Below are positions 57,780 to 64,000 of a stretch of 64,000 nt of DNA, one piece after another. This stretch comes from Przewalskia tangutica. Its lineage: Eukaryota > Streptophyta > Magnoliopsida > Solanales > Solanaceae. The notes under the pieces are model-generated. The model worked only from the letters and a program-made list of their open reading frames with translations, did not search any database and was not told the DNA's origin. The stretch's first letter is position 1; every line of letters begins with the position of its first letter. The stretch covers positions 26,103,501-26,167,500 of the forward strand of contig CM056732.1 of assembly GCA_029844215.1 (NCBI GenBank), in the 5' to 3' direction. Position numbers and translations under genes: made by a program.

Positions 57780-58121
57780 ATGCTAAGACAATTAGAACAC
57801 ATAGCAGAAAAAAGATTAATATATAACAAAGATATAAATGAACACATAATAAGTTGTAAAATAAGTATGGATCTAATAGCAGAAGCAAATAATACCATAA
57901 CAGAAAAGTCCAAACAGATTACTGAACAAGAAAACATCATAAAAAACTTAAAGCTTAGGCTAACAATAAAAGAGGAACAGCTAAGGCAAAAAGAAGAAGA
58001 AATCAGAATGATAACAGAAGAAAAAATAGGACAAATAATTAAGCAAGATCGTGAAATAAAAGATTTGAATGATGTCGTAAAAGAACAATATAAGTTTATA
58101 AATCAGCTAACTCATGGATAA
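57780..58121 (+). CDS. Copy 3: coiled-coil ORF (113 codons)
   Basis: MLRQLEHIAEKRLIYN is followed by a long charged helix with heptad pattern (ITEKSKQITEQENIIKNLKL, EEQLRQKEEEIRMITEEKIG). It lies where ORF B is found in copy 2. The upstream start MSEEIIRR at 57746 is shared with ORF B but runs into a stop after nine codons, so the original protein was probably longer and frame-shifted. By position and coiled-coil character it could be a virion-associated protein, but I see no specific signature. Confidence 0.5.
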   Translation: MLRQLEHIAEKRLIYNKDINEHIISCKISMDLIAEANNTITEKSKQITEQENIIKNLKLRLTIKEEQLRQKEEEIRMITEEKIGQIIKQDREIKDLNDVVKEQYKFINQLTHG

Positions 58122-58162
58122 AGGAAAAGAAATAGCGGCATCTACATAAAACATATTATCGG

Positions 58163-58920
58163 ATGGATGAATCTGAAGGAGGAACAACACAAACATTAAG
58201 TTTTAAACCAGAAACATACCAAAAAATACAAGATGAACAAGAAGAATTATCAATAAAAAAGATATTTAAAACAAAATGGTTTGAAAGAAATAAAGAAGTT
58301 AGGTATATAATACAAAAACATGAGAATATAATAGATACCACAAGTATAAATGGAAAAGCTAGAATAAATGTGATAGCGATGATATAATAAAAGAGAATTA
58401 TCTAAACTATCAACAAAAGAAGCTAAAAATCTGAAACATATATCTAGGAGGAGTAGAATTTACCATAAAAGCTTATTTTCAAAGAAATATAGATACACCC
58501 ATACAGATATACATATTAGATGATAGAATACTAGAAAATCTACAAGACGCATTAATATCAATAATAAAAGGAAACTTGATATATCAGAAATTAAAATTTA
58601 CGGTACAACCAGATTTTAGTATCTCATTAAAAGATGAACATAAAGATCTAGCATTAACATTATACTATAAATTAGATGGAATAAAGATGCCACCAGGTAG
58701 TAAAGTTATAAGTATAGAAACAAAAATGGTGTATGCCTTAGCAATTAACCATCGTGTAAGGAAACAACACGAAATGAATATTCTAGTACCAAAAATGTAT
58801 CAAGACATACTAGAAAGAATAGAACACAAAGAGAACTCTAAAATAACCATACCCGAAGAAATACAAATGGATTTTAATAAAAGAATCACAACAATAGTAC
58901 AAAGGATGAAACCAGGATAG
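58163..58920 (+). pseudogene. Copy 3: movement protein (30K superfamily), frameshifted
   Basis: The N-terminal part is open at 58163-58387 (MDESEGGTTQTLSF...). The core lies around 58440-58600 in the frame of the downstream ORF (YLGGVEFTIKAYFQ, DTPIQIYILDDRI), leading into IKGNLIYQKLKFTVQPDFSI and SLKDEHKDLALTLYYK (58576 on), then PGSKVISIETKMVYALA. The DTPI...D-R, KGNL and F-V-P-F-S-L-D blocks are typical of caulimovirid movement proteins, which form tubules in plasmodesmata. One or two frameshifts split it. Copies 1 and 2 contain no such gene. Confidence 0.85.
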
Positions 58921-59043
58921 AAGGAGCTAGACTAAGTATAAAAAGGGAAACACTAATAAAACAAGGAAGTTTAGGAATACCAAGAACACTAGATTTAATA
59001 AATGTGCCAAGTAATAGGTTAAGCATTAAAGTAATTATATTCA

Positions 59044-59382
59044 ATGAAATTACAACAACTGATTGTATATGAAATAAATCTGAGGAGTGTAAAAAGCTTT
59101 GTACATATAACTAAGCTAAATGAAAAGGATTGTCAGTTGATTCCAACAGAGACTTTCCATTACCCTGAAAATGAAAGAGAAATAATAGTTACCAGAAGTG
59201 TTAATCTAAGATTTAAGATTCAGGATTTAGAGTACAAAATAAACATAGCAGTCGTAGAATACGATAGCTTTAATGAATTACTACTAGGAAGTGATTTTTT
59301 AACCATGATAGATTATAAAATTAATAATAACGGAATAGAAATTAATGACCAAGGTAAAACAAGGTTTGTTAATAAAATATGA
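59044..59382 (+). CDS. Copy 3: 112-codon ORF with retropepsin-like end, probably movement-protein C-terminus
   Basis: The frame contains ETFHYPENEREIIVTRSVNL, then KINIAVVEYDSFNELLLGSD followed by FLTMIDYKI. The LLLGSDFL block looks like the C-terminal part of a retropepsin fold, but no D-S/T-G catalytic box is present upstream. In this family movement proteins can carry such a C-terminal extension, and the order (directly after the 30K core, before the coat region) fits. The ORF start is not certain because the preceding sequence is frameshifted. Its stop overlaps the next start as ATGA (59379-59382). Confidence 0.5.
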   Translation: MKLQQLIVYEINLRSVKSFVHITKLNEKDCQLIPTETFHYPENEREIIVTRSVNLRFKIQDLEYKINIAVVEYDSFNELLLGSDFLTMIDYKINNNGIEINDQGKTRFVNKI

Positions 59383-59603
59383 ATATCCAAGAAAAAGTCG
59401 ATAAAAGGGAAAGAGAATTAAAGGTAATAAAACAGATATTACTAGAAGAAGCTATTAATTCACAACTTAAATATCTCGAATATAGTGCTAGAGAAATAGA
59501 ACTAGAAAATGAGATAAAACAATTAAGAGATTTGATAAATAATAAACCCAATAAGGAATGGATAAACATAGGAAACGGTTGGATAAAAAGAATAAGGAAA
59601 TAA
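59379..59603 (+). CDS. Copy 3: 74-codon coiled-coil ORF
   Basis: MNIQEKVDKRERELKVIKQI is followed by YLEYSAREIELENEIKQLRD, a likely coiled coil. It starts in an ATGA overlap with the preceding ORF. No homologue is seen in copy 2, where a different small ORF (55780-55544) holds the place. It may be a virion-associated or DNA-binding small protein; unassigned. Confidence 0.45.
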   Translation: MNIQEKVDKRERELKVIKQILLEEAINSQLKYLEYSAREIELENEIKQLRDLINNKPNKEWINIGNGWIKRIRK

Positions 59604-59668
59604 TAGTCAAATAAAATACCAAGAAAGTAGCAAGAAGCATTAGTACAACTTAAGGACTTTAAATAAAA

Positions 59669-60355
59669 ATGAATAAAAACACCGAATATAGCGTGGTTAC
59701 ATTTCTAAGAAATCATGCGAAAGAGATATTAGAACAAAAAGGGTATAAATATAAACCTATGGAACAAGAGGATCCGAAAGATCCTAAAGAAAACCCAACC
59801 AAAAATACAGATAATTTAAAAGAAACAAATATTTGTGTTGAATTATTAAAAGAAGAAAATGAAGAATTAGAAGAAGCAAATAAAAACTTATTAGCAAAGT
59901 ATAAAATGTACAAAACCAAGTATAAAGATATAAAACACAAGCCCCACAAGAGTAAAGCAATAGTAAAAGAAACCTCAAAAGAAAGATTAAAAGAAAGAAA
60001 TACTAGGAATAGTTCATCAGAAACCACACGAGAAATAATCACAAAGTTAGAAAAAGAAAACAAGAAATTAAAATTTACTAATGAAGAATTGTTTAGAAAG
60101 TACAAAAAATATAAGACCATGTATAAAAACATGAAACACGAATTAAAACCTAAAGCGATATTAGGAGAAACAAAGGAGGAATTAAAATCAGAAATAAGAG
60201 AATTTAGAGAAAAATTAAGGTCAGAAATAAGTGAATTTAGAGAAGAATTACGTACTATGGAACAACAGATGACAAGAACACAAAGAAGAAAAAGAGTATA
60301 CAATACTAGTAAAGATAATATTAAAAATAGTGATGTAGAAAAAAGCGATGTCTGA
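59669..60355 (+). CDS. Copy 3: lysine/glutamate-rich coiled-coil protein (228 codons)
   Basis: It begins MNKNTEYSVVTFLRNHAKEI and is the intact relative of the broken region 55415-54640 of copy 2. It contains a duplicated block: KYKMYKTKYKDIKHK (about residues 77-91) and KYKKYKTMYKNMKHE (about residues 151-165), present once in copy 2. The C-terminal part has EIREFREKLRSEISEFREEL, a small internal repeat, and ends in a basic then Ser/Asn/Asp stretch. A 333-codon open frame on the opposite strand is the shadow of this gene. It is probably the N-terminal arm of the coat polyprotein. Confidence 0.65.
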   Translation: MNKNTEYSVVTFLRNHAKEILEQKGYKYKPMEQEDPKDPKENPTKNTDNLKETNICVELLKEENEELEEANKNLLAKYKMYKTKYKDIKHKPHKSKAIVKETSKERLKERNTRNSSSETTREIITKLEKENKKLKFTNEELFRKYKKYKTMYKNMKHELKPKAILGETKEELKSEIREFREKLRSEISEFREELRTMEQQMTRTQRRKRVYNTSKDNIKNSDVEKSDV

Positions 60356-60436
60356 GATAAAGGGAAGAAGATACTAATAAAGAAAATATCGGTCAGGAAG
60401 AAATAAATAATTCGAAATAATACAAGAACACAATCA

Positions 60437-60943
60437 GTGCAGAACACTCTGAAAGCAAATGCAATAATAGAAGAAAAACCTGGAAATAATATGCAAGATA
60501 AGCATAATGAACCCCTCAAAATAATAATACTAAAGCCGACTATAATAACAAAAGAAGTGTCTAAATTACCACCACATATACTAGTAAAACACCAAACAAA
60601 ACCTAGCCAAACTGAAGAATCAATAAGAATAAGTATGGATAAATATTTACTAGATAAACGAGAACTAAACAGAGAAATAAAAGATTGGAGAAGAACGCTA
60701 ATACCGTTCAACATGATATTAAAAAGAGAATCTCTAGGAGAAAAACGGCTAATAACAAGAGAACAATTAAAACCAACAAAAAATACTTTAAAAAGGAAAA
60801 TAAGAATCCTAAACTCATATCTAATAAAAGGATACAGAAAATATAAGTTTCGAAAAGAAGTCAGGGAAAATAATAACCCGCCAGATAATAGGAAGAGATC
60901 AAAATTTTGGAGAAAATACGTAAGGCAAAAAGGACACGATTAA
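60437..60943 (+). pseudogene. Copy 3: shortened coat-protein remnant (168 codons)
   Basis: Segments match copy 2's coat protein in order but with large losses: LPPHI near residue 44, the block IKDWRRTLIPFNMILKRESL (compare VKDWKGILMLFDMVLKREF at 54255-54200), then PDNRKRSKFWRKYVRQKGHD, which matches the end of the copy 2 basic region but lacks the zinc knuckle. The frame stays open across the deletions, so the protein seems to have been shortened rather than just decayed, but a functional capsid is not expected. Confidence 0.6.
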
Positions 60944-60975
60944 ATTAACAAACGCCCGAAATAAAAATCCTATAA

Positions 60976-61330
60976 TGGATTTACAGGAAGAAAAAAGAAA
61001 GTTAATAGACGAAAGAAATTATTGGGTACAATATGAAGATTATGCGTAATAAGCTTATTACGATTACTAACAAGCAGGAAGAAAATATTATCATGATAGA
61101 TACAAAAAGCTTGTGAAAAACCTTAATAAAATAAGACAAAGGTTAGCCAGAAATAAGAACAAAGGCTGCAAGAACTAATACAAAGTTCAGGATTAAAAGA
61201 AGAAGTCAGGGAATATGAGCGAGACCGAGAACTTAACCAAGAACTTAACCAAGAAATAAATGGAAGAAATCCATAAAGAGATACAAACCAGCATACCATA
61301 CTGACCGAAGAAATTGGAATAAAAAAGGTA
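60976..61330 (+). pseudogene. Copy 3: decayed reading frame between coat remnant and 169-codon ORF
   Basis: A short open stretch MDLQEEKRKLIDERNYWVQY breaks at 61047; Lys/Glu-rich pieces such as KLVKNLNKIRQRLARNKNK follow in other frames. The sequence has no match in copies 1 and 2. It probably belonged to the N-terminus of the following ORF. Confidence 0.4.
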
Positions 61331-61381
61331 CAGATAAAATCCGATTTTATATACGTCTGAAAATTCCTAACATATATTGGT

Positions 61382-61891
61382 ATGAATACCAAGATGTCGA
61401 TTAACGACGGCGACCGAAGATTATATCAGCAATATAATAAGCAAAGTTATCAGCAGCAATCAAGCCATGGAATCCAAGATACCATCACAGCCTATGAAAC
61501 CATCTCAAAGTACTACACTTATAAATCCAACCCTGACATATTAAGAGCATCAAGATTTAGCAAATACCCAAGGTACCTATGTCTTGAAAAAACCGATCCA
61601 AAGGTAGTCCATAAACTTTTTAAGTATGGATTCCTAGATAAAGTCATGACAGATGATACCTCCGACATATCAGAATTACCAAACAACATAATACAATCAG
61701 TCCAATCCATGAGAGAGACATTTGGACCAGGAATATACGGAATACAAGTATTTGATGCATCATCAGACCTAACAGGAAAACCCATTATATTATGTCAACT
61801 TTTCAAATCAGGCAGGAATAGTACCATTACAGGAGAAAACACAGTTCAAAAAGAAATGCCATGCAAAATAAACGATTTCAAGAATGGCTAA
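61382..61891 (+). CDS. Copy 3: 169-codon ORF, possible inclusion-body/transactivator protein
   Basis: It is an intact frame with YGIQDTITAYETI-like N-terminus, then a folded-looking part with YPRYLCLEKTDPKVVHKLFK, FGPGIYGIQVFDASSD and GKPIILCQLF. A Trp-rich acidic tail (REWEWQAFLELAEEEKEENW) continues in another frame at 61945-62010. It is the last gene before the promoter region, the position of the translational transactivator (inclusion body protein) in several caulimovirids, and it has no counterpart in copies 1 and 2. I do not recognise the sequence itself, so the function is inferred from position only. Confidence 0.5.
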   Translation: MNTKMSINDGDRRLYQQYNKQSYQQQSSHGIQDTITAYETISKYYTYKSNPDILRASRFSKYPRYLCLEKTDPKVVHKLFKYGFLDKVMTDDTSDISELPNNIIQSVQSMRETFGPGIYGIQVFDASSDLTGKPIILCQLFKSGRNSTITGENTVQKEMPCKINDFKNG

Positions 61892-62228
61892 GCAAAAAGA
61901 GCCATTGGACTAACAACCTTAGCGGGAAGATTAGAAGATATGATCGAGAATGGGAATGGCAAGCATTCTTGGAATTAGCAGAGGAGGAGAAGGAGGAGAA
62001 CTGGTTCCCATCTACTAGAACCCTGAAATAATAGCCGGAATCTGATCGAACTTACTAACATGATGAGCAGGATAATAAACTTGAAACACAAACATGCGAG
62101 GAGACGATAGAGCAATATCAGGCTATAACAAAACAAAGAAGAAAACCAATGACTTTCAGAGATAGCAGCGGAGGCAGCAAAAAAGTTATGAGCATAAAAG
62201 ACGAAGGATCTTCTGATCCATGGGGATA

Positions 62229-62560
62229 ATGTAATTTTATTACATGAAACCCAGAAAATGGAATAATAGCCCATGGGGATAATGTAATTTTATTACATGA
62301 AACCCAGAAAGCGGAATAATAGCCCGTGGGGATAATGTAATTTTATTACATGACACCCATCATATGAGATATCAGCAGGCCCAATATGATTTATCATATA
62401 AGCCGAAAACTATGAGATACAAGATAACAGCAGGCCCAATATGATTTATCATATAAGCCGAAAACTATGAGATACAAGATAACAACAGGCCCAATGTGAT
62501 TTATCACAAAAAAGCCCAAAAAATATGAGCTAACAAGACCAGCCCAGAGCGATTTATCGC
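62229..62560 (+). promoter_or_regulatory. Copy 3: array of seven phased palindromes
   Basis: ATGTAATTTTATTACAT at 62229, 62282 and 62335 (period exactly 53), then ATATGATTTATCATAT at 62384 and 62439, TGTGATTTATCACA at 62495 and GCGATTTATCGC at 62549. Centres are 53, 53, 48.5, 55, 55 and 53 bp apart. The core GATTTATC is constant while the outer arm bases change in pairs. Confidence 0.9.
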
Positions 62561-62830
62561 AAAGAAAAAAGAAATGAAAAAAGATGGAAAAAGACAAAAG
62601 AAATGAAAAAGATGAAAAAACAAAAGAAATGAAAAAGGTGAAAAAAGAAAAGACAAAAAGATGAAAAAAGACAAAAGAAAAGACAAAAGAAAGAAAAGAC
62701 AGCAGCGGTGGAGAAAATGCCATCGAAAGAAAGAAAAAGACAACACAAAAGAAGTCAAAAAGAGAATAATAGCAGCAAAGCAAAGACAACAGCGAAAGGA
62801 TGAAAAATCAAAACATATCAGCTTTAAAGA
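62561..62830 (+). repeat. Copy 3: purine-rich tract
   Basis: AAAGACAAAAGAAATGAAAA-type sequence, nearly free of pyrimidines for about 130 bp and then mixed. It is homologous to 47916-48190 and to the reverse of 50830-51040. The Lys-rich frame across it (62661-63074) is probably a composition effect, though it stays open for 137 codons. Confidence 0.7.
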
Positions 62831-63139
62831 GGAAGACAAAAATCTCAATAATAGCGGAAGGACAAAACCATCAAATCGATGGGAAGACAAGGACATCGTG
62901 AGAAAGAAAATATCACCAAGACATCGACAAAATGTCGGAAAAACAAAGCATGATATCAGCGGAAATCACGAAGAAAGGCAAGGAAAAAATAAAAGAAAGG
63001 AGAACTCAACAAAAGCACGAGTACCAGCAAAGATCAAGGAAAACACAGAGAAAGCAAGAAAATACCAGCAATAACATCCAGAAAAACAAGACAACAAACG
63101 AAGACACGGACGAAATATCAGCAGAAAAATATAATTTAT

Positions 63140-63363
63140 CAGCTTTACTGTAGCATGAATAGTAACTTTCACTGTAGCAGGAATAGTAAAGCCGCCAGCG
63201 TAGCAATCTGATGAAAGGTCGCCTGATGAAGACAAGTCAACATGCGAGGAATAGTAAAGCCAGGATCTTTGTAGCAAATAGTAAAGGTCGTGATAAAGGT
63301 CGCCTGATAAAAGTCGCCTGATGAAGTCAAATCTTGTAGCACCAGAGGTTATCTATATAAAGA
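63140..63363 (+). promoter_or_regulatory. Copy 3: pregenomic RNA promoter
   Basis: The TATA box TCTATATAAAG is at 63352-63362. Upstream are repeated GTAGCANGAATAGTAA words (about 63151, 63174, with partial copies near 63245 and 63269) and GGTCGCCTGATGAAG words (63217, 63298, 63313), an enhancer-like cluster. Transcription should start near 63390. Confidence 0.75.
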
Positions 63364-63862
63364 GCCTCATTGTATCAGAAAAAGATAACAATTTTTGGAA
63401 TACAACTTCAATCTTCAAGATAATCTCTCTATAATCTCTCTTCCGAAACACTTTCTTTCAAGAAAAGAAATATTAGTCTTCTATTAGCATAACAACATCT
63501 ATTAGCAAAACAATCATGTTTAGCTAAAACCCTTCTATCGGTCTATAATCTTAAACAGAGTAATATCGTAGAAGAAGAAGATCTACTAAAAGAAACCGTA
63601 AGAACGAGGAATCAACATATCGTAGTCTAAAGAAAATCTGCTAAAAAGAATCATAAGAACTAGGAATTAACTTTGAAAGATATATAGTTAAACACATGTT
63701 AAGTCTAGGAACCTTGACTCTTGTTGGAATGCTCGGAAAGAACTGTTGAGACTGTCCCAAGCTCTAGGCGAATTAGTACCCGCACAGCGAGGAAGCGACG
63801 ACGGGGAAGCGGCCAGGAGAGGATATTTCCGGTGATCTGAGATTCACGGCAAGAGGTACGAA
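63364..63862 (+). other. Copy 3: viral leader up to the recombination junction
   Basis: It is colinear with copy 2's leader from 50238 down to about 49763. At GAGGTACG (63862) the sequence jumps into the middle of ORF B instead of continuing ATTCCTTTACTTATATG as copy 2 does. Confidence 0.85.
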
Positions 63863-64000
63863 AAACTTTATGAGATAACACCCCCAGAAGAACGGAAAGA
63901 ATTAGACCAAAGTGAAAATATCATGAGATACAAACAACATTTACAACAATTAGATGCCGACGTATATTATATTAGGGAATACATAAAATATTTAACACAA
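63863..64000 (+). pseudogene. Copy 4: start of a further A-type copy (ORF B, C-terminal half)
   Basis: The translation KLYEITPPEERKELDQSENI and onward matches the second half of ORF B at about 56400-56270 almost exactly. The window ends inside it. It proves that the cluster continues to the right with an A-type unit that lacks leader, primer site and ORF A at this junction. Confidence 0.85.

Larger units (their letters stand above)
57062..63862 (+). mobile_element. Copy 3: pararetroviral unit (B-type), about 6.8 kb, without polymerase
   Basis: Order on the plus strand: leader part, primer site (57328), ORF A, coiled-coil ORF, movement protein, ORF with LLLGSDFL motif, small ORF, coiled coil, shortened coat-protein remnant, unassigned 169-codon ORF, palindrome array, purine tract, promoter and leader to 63862. 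Protease, RT and RNase H are absent. Sequences from about 62187 through the promoter and from the leader to 57770 are highly similar to copy 2; the interior is different or strongly diverged. Confidence 0.8.
43385..64000. mobile_element. Endogenous pararetrovirus cluster (Caulimoviridae, solendovirus-like)
   Basis: At least four partial or near-complete viral genomes are arranged as: short minus leader fragment (43385-43493), copy 1 plus (43494-49433), copy 2 minus (49460-57062), copy 3 plus (57062-63862) and the start of a copy 4 plus (63863-64000). Landmarks that identify the family are the tRNA-Met primer site in a leader, 30K-type movement protein, zinc-knuckle coat protein, DSGAD protease, YVDD reverse transcriptase and RNase H without integrase. 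No integrase or LTR is present, as expected for a pararetrovirus captured by host repair. Most frames are broken; nothing here looks replication-competent as it stands. Confidence 0.9.

Noticed and set aside
59713..60714. 333-codon open frame on the minus strand, rich in Phe, Ser and Leu
   Set aside because: It is the exact antisense of the lysine/glutamate-rich coiled-coil and coat-remnant frames; A-rich codons give Phe/Leu/Ser on the other strand. It has no domain and the sense strand has viral homologues.
62661..63074. 137-codon lysine-rich ORF upstream of the copy 3 promoter
   Set aside because: Covers the purine tract and promoter repeats; the related sequence in copies 1 and 2 is open only in pieces and on either strand. 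Low-complexity composition explains it.

Overview
The window is plant nuclear DNA that consists almost entirely of nested and decayed transposable elements, followed by a 20.6 kb cluster of endogenous pararetrovirus (Caulimoviridae) copies. I see no ordinary host gene, tRNA, rRNA or CRISPR array. The chromovirus-type Ty3/gypsy elements, the Tat/Ogre-type LTRs and the viral sequences, which resemble the solendovirus group (the Tobacco vein clearing virus type), suggest a Solanaceae species. That is an inference; the species cannot be read from the sequence.

Layout: 1-494 is a Tat/Ogre-type RNase H fragment. From about 495 to 32218 lies one dissected gypsy element of chromovirus (Tekay-like) type, called the outer element here. 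Its 5' LTR is split by a complete gypsy element, element A (1676-12152, target duplication ATATG/ATACG). Its 5' internal part is split by a second complete but coding-poor element, element B (13723-22257, perfect 5-bp duplication CTTTC) and by Tat-type LTR-like DNA (about 23800-27090). Its gag-pol relic is at 27100-31030, with a 252-bp hAT-type MITE in the protease flanked by a perfect 8-bp duplication. Its 3' LTR (31294 on) is cut by a CACTA transposon at 32219, which carries Transposase_24-like and Ulp1/C48-protease-like exons on the minus strand. Next come a reverse-oriented LTR (36814-37910) and a Tat/Ogre LTR with primer-binding site and non-coding internal sequence (37915-43384).

The viral cluster (43385-64000) holds copies in alternating orientation. 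Copy 1 (+, 43494-49433) and copy 2 (-, 49460-57062) have coat protein, protease, reverse transcriptase and RNase H. Copy 2 has no movement protein, and both copies lack the ORF that copy 3 carries before the promoter. Copy 3 (+, 57062-63862) has a movement protein and an unassigned, possibly transactivator-like ORF but no protease, RT or RNase H. Copies 2 and 3 share a highly similar common region (palindromes, promoter, leader, tRNA-Met primer site, first short ORF), while their interiors differ. This looks like two components of one divided (bipartite) pararetrovirus and is the most interesting signal here. A fourth, truncated copy begins at 63863.

Every copy also carries, just upstream of the promoter, a series of six or seven palindromes about 53-55 bp apart (near five DNA turns) whose arms change in a compensating way. 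Several segments (element A, the LTRs of element B, viral copy 1) differ from their sister copies by repeated CTG/CAG to CG changes, which may be an assembly artefact linked to cytosine methylation. Nearly all reading frames are broken.
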